Program-made: the position numbers and the translations under genes
Notes under the pieces: generated by a model
What the model was told of the DNA's origin: nothing
The model's input: the letters and a program-made list of their open reading frames with translations, nothing else
Databases searched by the model: none
Part shown: positions 45,690 to 54,776 of the stretch, in pieces
Layout: every line of letters starts with the position of its first letter
How positions within the stretch are numbered: the stretch's first letter is position 1
From: Aquibacillus rhizosphaerae
Lineage (GTDB): Bacteria > Bacillota > Bacilli > Bacillales > Amphibacillaceae
Direction of reading: 5' to 3'
DNA: 64,000 bases
NCBI RefSeq assembly: GCF_030282825.1
Contig: NZ_JASTZU010000058.1
Span: forward strand, 310,001 to 374,000

Positions 45690-46199
45690 TTAAATTATTG
45701 CTCTTATATCTTGCCAACCATAAACAAGCTCATTTAGCTTTTTTCCTAAAACTTCTATCTCTACAATATCAATCTTTTCAGCACCAAGAGACTCGTAAAA
45801 TAAACGAGAATTGTTTTCTTCTAATACTAAAACAATCATAGAAAATATATTGTTTTGTTTTAAATCTTCAATGATAGGTTCCAGCAATAATTTTCCTAAT
45901 CCTTTTCTTTGGTGAGCCTCTAATATATAAATTGCATATAATTCACCGTTGTAATTAGGGTATTTACCTGTTCTTTCTTTTCCGCCATTAGAGAAACCAA
46001 TTATTTCACCATCATCAGTTTCAGCTATAAATATTGTTTGGTCAGAAATGATGTCTTTCCATTTCTGTTCTCTGCTCTCATATGTCATTTTGTTTAGATA
46101 CTCATCTGGCACAATATTTTTATAAGTGGTTTTCCAACTGTCAACTTGCACTTTTGCAACGCCTTTCGAATCTTCTGGAACCGCTCTCCTTATATTCAT
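45690..46199 (-). CDS. GNAT-family N-acetyltransferase
   Basis: 169 residues from the ATG at 46199 (MNIRRAVPEDSKGVAKVQVD); the frame is open four codons further. The acetyl-CoA loop is AHQRKGLGKLLLEPI (Q/RxxGxG/A), with LYAIYILEAHQ before it and FYESLGAEKID after it. It transfers acetyl groups to an amine on a small molecule or protein. The substrate is unknown. It follows the Nudix gene's direction but is separated from it by over 100 bases. Confidence 0.86.
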   Translation of the reverse strand: MNIRRAVPEDSKGVAKVQVDSWKTTYKNIVPDEYLNKMTYESREQKWKDIISDQTIFIAETDDGEIIGFSNGGKERTGKYPNYNGELYAIYILEAHQRKGLGKLLLEPIIEDLKQNNIFSMIVLVLEENNSRLFYESLGAEKIDIVEIEVLGKKLNELVYGWQDIRAII

Positions 46200-46891
46200 A
46201 TCAAACCTCAATTCTTTAATCTCTTATTCAACATTCCTGTTCGTTAGTTTAAGATCAACACTTCACAATATCGAAAATCTCTATACTTAAATCATACCAG
46301 AAGATAGCGAGTATTTGGTCATATTTTCCAACTTATCTTCTTTTTCCAATCATGCCTCTGCTTTCATTAATAATTCTTCTTCTGTTAGATCAGACATTCT
46401 TGCCATCGCGGTTAACTCCTCTGCACTTTGCTAATATATTTCAAGTATGAAACAGATAACGAATACGTTTAAAGACTACCGATGGACTCCACAACTCACA
46501 AATTTTTATTTATTCTATCATATTAAAAGCATTCAAAAAGATCGTAGGATAACGACCTTTTCATTTATTGAAAATTACAAATGATTGATTTGTCAGAGAA
46601 GTAGTAGATTATTTTTCGGAAAGAGGTTACAGATTCTTTTCGATAAAGAAATGAGCGAGAATTACCTGAATGGATGAACTCCAAGTAATCTCACTCTATG
46701 TATTAGAATACCATCAGGATTCTCGTTTTTCTAAATAAAAACGTAGATCTGTTTCTTGCTGTGATTGGTTCCTCATATTCCGAACGAATGGAAAGTATAA
46801 TTGTTACTCCTAATTTAGGTACCGTTGCTTGCAATAATTTGTAGATGAATGTGTGGGGGGCCAAAACGGAGATTAGGAAGCTGAACCTTTC
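46200..46891. repeat. Duplicated 5' region of the TPR regulator and repeat flank
   Basis: 46340-46640 repeats, with small changes, 39220-39660: the first codons of the TPR gene (SDLTEEELLMK-type) and its upstream DNA, including GATTTGTCAGAGAAGTAGTA. At 46652-46705 a GCGAGAATTACCTGAATGG hairpin copy follows, and at 46850-46880 GTGGGGGGC...GAGATTAGGAAGC, both also found at 54600-54880. No intact gene is present. Confidence 0.65.
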
Positions 46892-48181
46892 CTATATCAC
46901 CTTTGTTTTAACACTCCCACTTTCCATATCCACAAATCGCCCAAACTCCTTCACAAATCCCAACTCCACCGTCCCAGTTGGTCCATTCCGCTGTTTCGAC
47001 AAAATGATTTCGATTATGTTGCTTTTATCCGAATCTTTGTTGTAATAGTCATCCCGATACAAGAAGGCAATAACATCGGCGTCTTGTTCGATATTTCCAG
47101 ATTCTCTTAAATCGGACATAAACGGACGCTTATCATTTCGTTGTTCCACTCCTCGGGATAATTGTGATAGTAAAATGATCGGTATATCTAACTCCAACGC
47201 CAATAACTTTAACTCTCTTGTGATTTCCCCTACTTCTATGTCTCGTCTTTCTCTTCTGTTCATTGGCGTGATCATCTGTAAATAATCGATGATTGCCAAA
47301 TGCTTTCCTCCTGGGTCGTCTTTGACCCTTTTTCTTAGTTTAGCTTTGATATCACTTACCGTCCGGATTTTTTCATGTAAATGGAGCTTCCAATTCGATA
47401 TTTGTCCAATTGCATCGATCACATTGTATAGATCCTCCTTGTTAAAAGCCATGGTGCGCCACTTTTGGTTATGTAATAGAGCTTTTGATGAGATCATGCG
47501 ATGAAGCAGTTGCTTGCTCCCCATCTCTAGACTGAAAATAGAGGTTGAACCATTATTACTGCAATGTCCAGTAGCAACATTTAAAGCAAAAGCTGTTTTT
47601 CCTACCGATGGTCTAGCGGCAACGATAATTAAATCGCCTTTTTGAAATCCTCCTGTCATTTCATCAAGTTCCACGTAGGAGCTTAGGCAACTAGGTGTTT
47701 CGATTGTTGGATATGTAACATCAGTTGAGATGTCAACTAAATGATTGTAAGTGTCTATCTCGTCGTCTGTTTCCCCTATTTCCAGGCAGACATTTAATTC
47801 CGAAATTAACTGTTCTAACCCTTCCTCACTTGCACTCTCCATAAATATTTGTGCTTGCTCTTTTGCTTTTTTCATTCGATATGCAGCCAACATTAACCGT
47901 TGATGGTGAGCGATATTTTCTGTTGTAGCAACAGACTCCGCCATTTTTAATAAATACGTTGTTCCACCTACCTCATTGATCGCATCACCTAAGGCTGTGG
48001 TTAACGTAACAAAGTCAATCGTTTCCCTTTGCTGATCCACCTTATACATTGCACGATAGATTTTTTTATGTTTTAGATTGTGAAAATGTGTTTCGTTAAC
48101 TACTAGTTCTGTGAACAAAGCTCCCTCAAGAATGATCGATCCTAGTATCGAAACCTCTGCCTCATAATTAAAATCAATCAT
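46892..48181 (-). CDS. dnaB: Phage-type replicative DNA helicase (DnaB family)
   Basis: 429 residues. The N-terminal DnaB domain (EAEVSILGSIILEG) and the RecA-like C-terminal domain are both present: Walker A ARPSVGKTAFAL near 189-200, Walker B LAIIDYLQMI, SQLSRGVEQR and FLYRDDYY. It forms a hexameric ring that unwinds DNA at forks. The size and the neighbouring loader and initiator genes point to a phage or integrative-element module, not the host dnaC. It overlaps the loader gene by eight bases. Confidence 0.9.
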   Translation of the reverse strand: MIDFNYEAEVSILGSIILEGALFTELVVNETHFHNLKHKKIYRAMYKVDQQRETIDFVTLTTALGDAINEVGGTTYLLKMAESVATTENIAHHQRLMLAAYRMKKAKEQAQIFMESASEEGLEQLISELNVCLEIGETDDEIDTYNHLVDISTDVTYPTIETPSCLSSYVELDEMTGGFQKGDLIIVAARPSVGKTAFALNVATGHCSNNGSTSIFSLEMGSKQLLHRMISSKALLHNQKWRTMAFNKEDLYNVIDAIGQISNWKLHLHEKIRTVSDIKAKLRKRVKDDPGGKHLAIIDYLQMITPMNRRERRDIEVGEITRELKLLALELDIPIILLSQLSRGVEQRNDKRPFMSDLRESGNIEQDADVIAFLYRDDYYNKDSDKSNIIEIILSKQRNGPTGTVELGFVKEFGRFVDMESGSVKTKVI

Positions 48182-48503
48182 TACTAGACACCTTCTTTAA
48201 CAGACGTTCCATTTCCCGCTTAAAATGTTGCTTTGTTTCTTCTGGAACTTGTGCAGCTTCTAATTGCCACTTTTTTTGTAATCCTAAATGCTTGTTCTCT
48301 TCTGGTAAACGTACGGCAATATCTGCTAGGGTTGGAGGAAAAGAATGATCGAGAGCATAATTGGTAAGCTTGTCCATTACTCCATCGTAATTCATTCGGA
48401 CGAGTGGTTGGATCAATGCTTTCGCTCTATCTGTCGTAAGTTGAAAATTTGGATAGAATGCTGCAATTGTCTGTAAAACGTCAAATGCCTCTTCCTTTGT
48501 CAT
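48174..48503 (-). CDS. Helicase loader/inhibitor, G39P family
   Basis: 109 residues, all helical. TKEEAFDVLQTIAAFYPNFQ and VRMNYDGVMDKLTNYALDH with FPPTLADIAVRLP match the phage SPP1 G39P-type protein that binds the DnaB helicase and delivers it to the initiator. Overlaps of four bases with the gene upstream and eight with dnaB show an operon. Confidence 0.8.
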   Translation of the reverse strand: MTKEEAFDVLQTIAAFYPNFQLTTDRAKALIQPLVRMNYDGVMDKLTNYALDHSFPPTLADIAVRLPEENKHLGLQKKWQLEAAQVPEETKQHFKREMERLLKKVSSND

Positions 48504-49249
48504 AATGCACCCTCCAATCTTAATTCTGCTCTCAACGTATCAAAAGCGGATTGTTTTTTCTTTTTATGTTGCTGAACCGGCTTAGCTATGCCCGCTTTCT
48601 TTTGTGCTTGATACACGTTTACTTCCTCTAGCGTTTTTAATTTAGCTTGGGACCATTCTTTAAAAATTGCGTTCAAATAACTATAGGAACGACCATCCAT
48701 TTCTGCCGCTAACTTGATTCCATAAATGACAAGCTCATCTCCAAGCTCCTGACACCAATTCATAAAAGGGTCTCGTAATATTGGTTTTAGTACTCCGAAG
48801 TTTTGTTCGTAAATCGAAATAAGATGAGAGTCGCTTCTTCCTCTTCTTCTTTCTTCTACTTCTTCTTCTTGTTTAGGTATAGCCAACACATTGTCAACAA
48901 ATGGGTCAACTGAGTGGGCCTGGTCAACTGAGTGGGCTATCGATTGGTCAAGTACCTGGTCAACTGAATTGACTAAGGATGCGATTTGGTAGGTAGCAGC
49001 TTTTCCTATATGTCCTTTTTGATAGATAATTAATCCCTGAGCCACAAGCTCTGCTCTGGCATTTGCAACTCCTTGTTTTGATAGCCCTGTTAACAACTGG
49101 AGCATACTATTTTGCGCATTAAACTTTTTTTTCCATCCTGTCGCATTGTTAATCATCATTAACGCATGCCACAAGATGATGGCACTCGTAGGGATTTTAT
49201 TCCATAGCAACCAATCTTTAAATGCATTTAATTGTTTAATATAATTCAT
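48500..49249 (-). CDS. Replication initiator, DnaD-like
   Basis: 249 residues from the ATG at 49249 (AGGGAAAG about eight bases upstream). The N-terminal winged helix (NYIKQLNAFKDWLLWNKIPT ... GLSKQGVANARAELVAQGLI) binds DNA. A Lys/Glu linker follows, then a DnaD-type domain (IYEQNFGVLKPILRDPFMNW ... YSYLNAIFKEW, the YxxxIxxW signature). Such proteins recognise the element's origin and load helicase through the G39P-like protein. A paralogue is at 62875. Confidence 0.82.
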   Translation of the reverse strand: MNYIKQLNAFKDWLLWNKIPTSAIILWHALMMINNATGWKKKFNAQNSMLQLLTGLSKQGVANARAELVAQGLIIYQKGHIGKAATYQIASLVNSVDQVLDQSIAHSVDQAHSVDPFVDNVLAIPKQEEEVEERRRGRSDSHLISIYEQNFGVLKPILRDPFMNWCQELGDELVIYGIKLAAEMDGRSYSYLNAIFKEWSQAKLKTLEEVNVYQAQKKAGIAKPVQQHKKKKQSAFDTLRAELRLEGAL

Positions 49250-49291
49250 CGACATCTTTCCCTTTCAAAAATAAGTAGTATCATAGCGTCT

Positions 49292-49465
49292 TTAATTTGA
49301 TTCTTGTTCGTGAATCCAGCGATCAATCGTATCTCTTGAGAATAGAATTTTTGCTCGGATTTTAAAATGAGGAACTTCATTGTCCCGAACCATTAGATAG
49401 ATAGAATCTGTATGAACACCAAGGTACTCTGCTACTTCTTTGACTGTCATTGTTTTCCGTTCCAT
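49292..49465 (-). CDS. Excisionase-family small HTH protein
   Basis: 57 residues: MERKTMTVKEVAEYLGVHTD, then VRDNEVPHFKIRAKILFSR and DTIDRWIHEQ, the MerR-like winged helix of Xis/AlpA-type proteins. GGAGGC lies upstream. It heads the replication module and probably regulates the module or excision. Its homologue is at 63549, and a broken copy is at 54331-54501. Confidence 0.82.
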   Translation of the reverse strand: MERKTMTVKEVAEYLGVHTDSIYLMVRDNEVPHFKIRAKILFSRDTIDRWIHEQESN

Positions 49466-49617
49466 TCGGTTAGCCTCCTTTGTTTTATGTTATTCGTCTT
49501 TATAATCGTTAGGAGGGTGGAGGTAGGTGTCCATGTCTTTTATTTTTTTTACAAAAAAAGTGCCAGCCACGAGAAAAAGACAATTGTCCTTTTAGGTGCC
49601 TGACACTGAAATCCTCG

Positions 49618-49642
49618 GAAGCAAAGAACCGTCCCCTGCTTC
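49618..49642. repeat. Dispersed 25-bp palindromic repeat, copy 2
   Basis: GAAGCAAAGAACCGTCCCCT then GCTTC; identical to the copy at 54871 and inverted relative to 36312. Confidence 0.65.
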
Positions 49643-49835
49643 ATTGCACACCGTAAATTAAAATAACTAGGAAACTATACATCAAATAAACCAGCGTGGC
49701 TGTTGCAACAAAGAATAAATAATTAGGTATTGAAGTGGTACTACTAACTAGAAATGACGCGATTAACCCTAACAAAATGGGAATCAAAGTATCCGAGATA
49801 GATGCCGAATTAATTTTTCTTGATATAATTTTGTT
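49641..49835 (-). CDS. Possible small membrane protein
   Basis: The frame reads SISDTLIPILLGLIASFLVS, then YLFFVATATLVYLMYSFLVI and LIYGVQ. These are two membrane helices typical of small phage-like or immunity peptides. GGAGGCG precedes the frame, but no ATG, GTG or TTG is well placed; an ATT start near 49835 is possible. The last codon touches the palindromic repeat. It could be a truncated gene. Confidence 0.4.
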   Translation of the reverse strand, partial: NKIISRKINSASISDTLIPILLGLIASFLVSSTTSIPNYLFFVATATLVYLMYSFLVILIYGVQ

Positions 49836-49842
49836 CGCCTCC

Positions 49843-49896
49843 GTATCCAGAAAAGAAGACCTTCAGATTTCTCCGAAGGTCTTCTTTTCTGGATAC
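49843..49896. terminator. Long perfect hairpin terminator
   Basis: A 22-bp perfect stem (GTATCCAGAAAAGAAGACCT TC and its inverse) with a 10-base loop. It separates the toxin-immunity genes from the small membrane frame; the T-rich arm supports termination in both directions. Confidence 0.75.
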
Positions 49897-49937
49897 GCTT
49901 TAAAAAGATAATTTTAAACTTAGATAAAGGTTTTACT

Positions 49938-50285
49938 TTATAATCTTTCCTTTGCAATTTCTTTAAGTGTCATCTCAGCATTATGACCCTGTATTCCTAA
50001 ATCTTTATTGCTAGCAAGTTTTCTGAGGATGGCGATTACGTCTTTTCTACGATAATTCATTTCTATTGCAGGAACACTTATCCAGATAAGGATACTTGGA
50101 TTCGGTTCCTCAAGAAGTCTGTCGACTATCTTAGGACCATTTTCTGGATCACTTTTAATTTGGGAGGATAACTCGAACAAAATGTCAGATGATTTATTTC
50201 CTTTCTTATAATCACCAGAATATTGAGTTTCACCATGTATCAGTGCGTGCTCTATAAATTTCGCTATAACATTTTCACAGTTCAT
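49938..50285 (-). CDS. DUF2019 immunity protein
   Basis: 115 residues from the ATG at 50285, which follows TAGGAGG; the frame is open further but overlaps the toxin. The helical, HEAT-like protein ends IQGHNAEMTLKEIAKERL, the hallmark of DUF2019, and has PSILIWISVPAIEM in the middle. DUF2019 proteins are found as immunity partners of secreted polymorphic toxins. Its place 11 bases after the nuclease toxin gene supports that it blocks this toxin in the producer's cytoplasm. Confidence 0.78.
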   Translation of the reverse strand: MNCENVIAKFIEHALIHGETQYSGDYKKGNKSSDILFELSSQIKSDPENGPKIVDRLLEEPNPSILIWISVPAIEMNYRRKDVIAILRKLASNKDLGIQGHNAEMTLKEIAKERL

Positions 50286-50296
50286 AAAAAAACCTC

Positions 50297-51112
50297 CTAC
50301 AATGCTCCATATCTCTTCAAAATCTTCAGACCATAATTTTTTTGCTCGTTGAATGACTGGCCAGCAAGCCAATCTCTAACTGTTTTACCTTTAGCAAATG
50401 ATGGTTTGGAATTATAATGACCAGTAATTTTAGAATGGATACCCTTATCAATATCAATTACATTTTTGGTGTTGTGAATTTTAGAAGCACTAAATCCAGA
50501 TTTTTTAATTTGAGATTGTTCAACAATATGATGCCAATGTTTATTATTTCCAGCTGGTCCTAAATATTTTTTTAAAGCCGGGAAAGTTTTAAACCCTTTA
50601 CCCCAAACAACACCTACAACTTTGGGACCGTATTTTTTAATTGCTGCAGTTACACCTTTTCTTATTGCAAAACCCACTATTATAGCTGGAATAACACTCG
50701 CTTCACCTACATGAGAATTAAGTTCATAAGTTTCCCCTGTTTCATTATCTAATATTGTAGCATCAAAATCAATGTCATTTTCATGAAGTTCAATTGAGAT
50801 TAATTCGAAATCATAAGTTTCTACTTCATCATCCGAGTTTGTATAAGTACCTAGTATCTCAACGCCATCTTCCTCAATGATGATATTTGTCTCTACAAAT
50901 TCATCTTCATTTTCAATATTTGTTATTATAGCTATTGTCTCATCTTCAATTACTTCTGTTATTTCAATCTCTTCAACTTCTAAGTTATCTTCAGTAGGTA
51001 TGACTGCCGAAGAAAGAGCGTTCTCAGCATTGACGAATCCCGGTAAAATAGCCTGTCCGATAGTAGTCATTAAAAGAGTAAATACTATAATTTTTATCAG
51101 TTGTTTCTTCAT
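50297..51112 (-). CDS. Secreted nuclease toxin (SAR2788-like N-terminus, HHIVEQ C-terminus)
   Basis: 271 residues. Signal peptide MKKQLIKIIVFTLLMTTIGQ with cleavage near VNA29. An acidic beta-rich segment (40-135) follows, like that of SAR2788-family putative toxins. After a linker with IRKGVTAAIKKYGPKVVG, the C-terminal toxin has KHWHHIVEQ (H192-H195), IHNTKNVIDID (N214) and GIHSKITGHYNS (H226, H232), an HNH/GHH-type nuclease layout. The order of subtilase, toxin, immunity in one operon suggests export, processing and self-protection. The target is probably competitor DNA or RNA. Confidence 0.78.
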   Translation of the reverse strand: MKKQLIKIIVFTLLMTTIGQAILPGFVNAENALSSAVIPTEDNLEVEEIEITEVIEDETIAIITNIENEDEFVETNIIIEEDGVEILGTYTNSDDEVETYDFELISIELHENDIDFDATILDNETGETYELNSHVGEASVIPAIIVGFAIRKGVTAAIKKYGPKVVGVVWGKGFKTFPALKKYLGPAGNNKHWHHIVEQSQIKKSGFSASKIHNTKNVIDIDKGIHSKITGHYNSKPSFAKGKTVRDWLAGQSFNEQKNYGLKILKRYGAL

Positions 51113-51126
51113 ATTTTTTCTCCAGT

Positions 51127-51993
51127 CTATTTTAAAATAAAATCTGTAATATTTTCTTTGAGTTCTGCAACATCATCTGTTTTTTTAATTTCATCTCTTA
51201 ATAATCCCTCTGCTATTAAGCCTGATATAAATCCTACAGAAATAGAGGTTCCGTCATATAATGAATAGCTTCCTAGTTCATCGGTGCTTAAAATATCTTC
51301 ACCGGGTGCTAAAAAGTCTAGCTTACCTTTAGCACTTTTTTCGGATATGCTTCCATCTTTTTTTAGTGAGCCTACTGATAGTACATCATCATATTTTGCT
51401 GGAAAGTCTGTTTCGGTACCAAAGTTATTTCCGGCAGCTGCTACAAGAATTATTTCATTTTGGGTAGCTTCTTTTATGGAGTCCTCAAGGACGATGTTCT
51501 CTTCTTTAAAACCAAAGCTCATACTTATAATATCTACTTCTTTTTTCACTGCATAAGCAAGTCCCTTGATAACAGCTTCAACAGAAACCTTTCCTTCATC
51601 ATTAATAACCTTAATGTCTATAATCTCAACATTTTGTGACATGCCTTTAATTCCAAATTTATTATCATTACTTGCAATGACACCTGCTATAGCTGTTCCA
51701 TGACCTAAAGAATCAGTTACAGGATATTTTGGACTCTCAGCATTATATTGTTTTATAACAACATCTTTTAAGTCTTCATGCTCTTTATATATGCCACTAT
51801 CCAAGACTGCAATTTTGATAGTTTTGTCACCAACATAAGGACTTTTCAAAACATCATCAAAAAACTTGATTCCCCATGTTGTAATTTGATTATTAGAATT
51901 AGATAATAGTTCCCAGTCTTTATTAGAGTTCTTGTAGTTTCGGCTATCATGATTAGTATCATAAAAGCGAATTGATAGGTAAATAGAAAGCAA
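51127..51993 (-). CDS. S8 subtilisin-like serine protease
   Basis: 288 residues as annotated. The catalytic triad is complete: D65 (AVLDSGI), H98 (GHGTAIAG) and S250 (DGTSIS), with oxyanion N189 (AAAGNN). In-frame codons upstream of TTG 51993 give KKIYLAILFFAV, a signal or membrane anchor, but contain no ATG, GTG or TTG back to the TGA at 52042-52044; the true start codon may be mutated. GAGGTGA lies upstream. It is probably cell-surface anchored and may cleave the toxin encoded 14 bases downstream. There is no long pro-domain. Confidence 0.85.
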   Translation of the reverse strand: MLSIYLSIRFYDTNHDSRNYKNSNKDWELLSNSNNQITTWGIKFFDDVLKSPYVGDKTIKIAVLDSGIYKEHEDLKDVVIKQYNAESPKYPVTDSLGHGTAIAGVIASNDNKFGIKGMSQNVEIIDIKVINDEGKVSVEAVIKGLAYAVKKEVDIISMSFGFKEENIVLEDSIKEATQNEIILVAAAGNNFGTETDFPAKYDDVLSVGSLKKDGSISEKSAKGKLDFLAPGEDILSTDELGSYSLYDGTSISVGFISGLIAEGLLRDEIKKTDDVAELKENITDFILK

Positions 51994-52679
51994 TACTGCA
52001 AAAAATAATATGGCGAGATAGATTTTTTTACTGAAGAAGTATCACCTCGATATAATTTATGTTGTTAAGCAATACAAATACTTCCTTTCTGAAAACACTG
52101 TTCTATTTGGTTGTAACAATTTTAATAATAATCTATACATTTGAATATGTATACTAAATTATAACAATAATTTAAATATATTCCATTTATTGAATATATT
52201 ACATAATTCGGAGTCTTTGGTCCGCAACGGACCTTAGAGACAAAATGGGAGTACCTCCCCAGATGTCAAATTGAGTTAGTTACCACATCATTCAATTATG
52301 TAAGACGTCCCCGTACTGGGCATACGTTATCCTGGCTTATTTTTTTTCACGATTCATAAGCAATATTGATATAGTTATATAAATGCTCAGGGGAAATCTA
52401 TCATTGGGGAAATAACTAAAAAAAATGATGAAAGTGACATAGTAATAGTGTTTTATTTCAAGCAACGAAATTGAAAATTTCAAATGGATAATGGCGGAAG
52501 TGGAATATTATATATAGATGGAAAAACCTTTTGTCTGTGTACTATTAGACGATATTCCGGTTCCACCTTTATTAAAGGCGAGAAAGAAAAGTTACACTTT
52601 GTGCATAAAGAGAATACAAGTATGAGGGAAAGCCAAAATAGTTAACTACTGAAAATTGATTTAGTTAGCTATGAACTGA

Positions 52680-52948
52680 TTGGATTGTCAACACTAAATC
52701 AGATAATTTTTTTGAGAGCTGTGTTTCGATATGCAATGGGACTACATAGCCAAGTGTGCCGTGCATTGGAAAACTATTGTACGATTGAATGTAATCAAAA
52801 AGTTCATGACCAAGTTGTTAAAGTGCATCCCATTTATCAATTCGATTTTTAGAATCTTAAATGTGGTTTCGGATACCGCGTTGTCATAAGGGTTCATTAA
52901 AAGAACATTCGATGTTTTAGTACATAATAAGTTCATCAATTGCGACAT
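52680..52948 (-). mobile_element. IS3-family transposase C-terminal remnant
   Basis: The minus strand reads LMNPYDNAVSETTFKILKIE and, after a frameshift, ELFDYIQSYNSFPMHGTLGY. These correspond to the end of the IS3 integrase core (YDNAxxES...FxxLKxE, then YNxxRxHxxLGY). No complete ORF or inverted ends are seen. Confidence 0.7.
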
Positions 52949-52963
52949 TAATTAATCAGGTTC

Positions 52964-52998
52964 AGTTTACGAACAGTGCCTAGCACTGTTCGTAAACT
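52964..52998. terminator. Perfect 16-bp hairpin
   Basis: AGTTTACGAACAGTGC and its exact inverse flank the loop CTA. There is no T run, so it may be an end structure of the degraded element. Confidence 0.45.
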
Positions 52999-53557
52999 AT
53001 GACATTTATCGCTAGCAAACTACTCTACCTTAACTAAAAATTTGTGAGACAGGTGTGTTAGCAAATTAAACGGATTTAATCAACACCACTCCCACTTAAT
53101 TCTGATAGTAGTGCTAAAAACTTTTTTTGATATCTGCAAATTAAAAAATACCATAATATATTTCTAATATTTTATAATGCACTGCAAATATTTGTATTTT
53201 AATAAAGAAAACTCTTAGTAGCCTAATAGTGGTTTTTTTCTTTATTTCCATAACAAAAAAGACAAAGAGTGAATTCATGAGTATCCACAAGTGCTTTACA
53301 TTTTTTTCAATACTCTCTGTTAGTTTTGATATAATTGATTAATTGTTCAATTACCAATAGATATCCAATTTTTTCACTATTTCTATATATATTGGTAATC
53401 CAATTAAAAGCGAACAAGTTTTATCATATAAATCCAGGAAAGAGATCTTTAATGAAAATAACTAAATTTATAATGAACTGATTCGATATAGCTAACACTT
53501 TGTAAATCATCTGTATTGTGCAAAGTCACTAAGCTTTGTTTTAAATCAAAATAAAAA

Positions 53558-53601
53558 GTCAGAACTTTCGTATGGACAATGTCCACATCCAAAGTTCTGA
53601 C
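53558..53601 (-). terminator. Terminator of the truncated lipoprotein gene
   Basis: GTCAGAACTTT pairs with AAAGTTCTGAC around an inner GGAC/GTCC stem; the minus strand then runs into TTTTT. Confidence 0.7.
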
Positions 53602-53635
53602 CCAATTTATAGATATTAAGTATAGAGTAATCTAA

Positions 53636-54213
53636 TTACTCCAAATTAAAAAATACTTGTCCACCTATCATCTCTTCATAGCGAAGTTGTGCTTTTTCTC
53701 CAGCTTTTACTAAGCCAGAAATATAACCTTCTTTTTCACTACCTACATACATTTCAAAGCTAAAATCAGGCTCGGTTACTGCATATATATCCCCACTATA
53801 AACATCTCCACTTTTACTAATCATCGTGAAATTCATCGTACCATCCATAAATAGTGATATATCCTCTGTTTCAGATTCAACAAATTCCACTTTTGTTTTT
53901 GCTAGAACCCATTCATATCCCTCTGGAGCAGCCTCATTAAATTCATTCATTGATTGGAGTTCCTGGTATGCTTCCTCCCCACGGATGACTTCTGTGACAG
54001 TTAAATCGAACTTAATCGCAAAAGAATCGCCTTCATCATTGTACAACTCGCTATCTACAGTAGCTGTCTTCTGAAAAGGTACAGGGTTGCTTCTGGAACC
54101 TAATTTTGCAGTCGTTTCTTCTTGATCCTCTTCAGCTTCTGCCTCTTCTTCTGACTGTGCTTGAGTTTCTGTTTCTTCTTGTTCGTTTGCATCTTCATTT
54201 ACAGCATTTTTAT
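53636..54213 (-). pseudogene. N-terminally truncated extracellular protein gene (lipoprotein-like)
   Basis: The minus-strand frame is open from about 54213 with an acidic, Glu-rich linker (NEDANEQEETETQAQSEEE), then GSRSNPVPFQKTATVDSELY and an immunoglobulin-like beta domain (FDLTVTEVIRGEEAYQELQS ... GYEWVLAKTKVEFVE). The layout is that of DUF4352/DUF5067-like lipoproteins, which begin with a signal peptide and lipobox Cys. Here these are missing: exactly at 54213 the sequence switches to the duplicated replication module. A TTG at 54046 is the only usable start, so the product is probably non-functional. Confidence 0.65.
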
Positions 54214-54501
54214 TCGACGCACTGAGTTATTAAGCAACATCAGCGTGTGCCATAATAACACTGCACACGCAGGAATGTCATGAAACAGCATCCATTCTTT
54301 AAAAGCATTAAGTTCCTTTAAATAATTCACCGATCTACCTCCACCTTACTAACTACTGATTCACTAGTTTGTACATGAATCCATTCATCAATTGCATCTT
54401 TTGAAAATAAAAGCTTCCTTCGCGCACCAAATCATAATTGTATCCGTGTGCACGCCTAAATATTTCACTACATCTTTTACAGTAATCGTACAACGTTCCA
54501 T
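54196..54501 (-). pseudogene. Fragments of excisionase and initiator genes (module copy 2)
   Basis: 54331-54501 is a copy of the excisionase gene at 63549 with an internal deletion of about 32 bases (the region encoding PHIRFGRK) that shifts the frame. 54196-54330 encodes only the first residues of the initiator (MNYLKELNAFKEWMLFHDIP ... RRIKML) before running into the lipoprotein gene and a stop. The remainder of the module is lost. Confidence 0.75.
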
Positions 54502-54776
54502 CTTTTCATCCTCCTTTTTTTGTCTTACACTTCTATAATTGCTAGGAGCTTGGTATTAGGTGTCTATGTTGGGTGGGTTAGGTGGATTTTTTTCCTGGAC
54601 CAAAAAAGCGAGAATTACCTGAATGGATAAGCTCCATCCAAGTAATCTCGCTCTATGTATCTATAATATTACTTGTTTTTTTATACAAGTGTCGATCTGC
54701 TTATTTGGTATGTTTAGTTACTCGTAATTTCTACGAAGGAATGGTGATATGATAATATTGATAGCTAGCAATCTTT
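54214..54776. repeat. Direct repeat A (other copy 63436-64000)
   Basis: About 560 bases closely similar to 63436-64000, in the same orientation: initiator start, excisionase and upstream DNA with a GCGAGA...TCTCGC hairpin and GTATTAGGTGTC. The two copies bracket 9 kb holding thiC, bioY and bioB. Confidence 0.8.

Larger units (their letters stand above)
51994..53557. other. Gene-poor stretch with transposase debris
   Basis: It holds the IS3-type remnant (52680-52948) and a 16-bp hairpin (52964-52998). A region near 52255-52300 shares GATGTCAAATTG with the element near 15375. No intact gene is seen. Confidence 0.5.

Noticed and set aside
46892-49465. Complete prophage
   Set aside because: Only replication genes are present; no capsid, tail, terminase or lysis genes, and no intact integrase, are seen.
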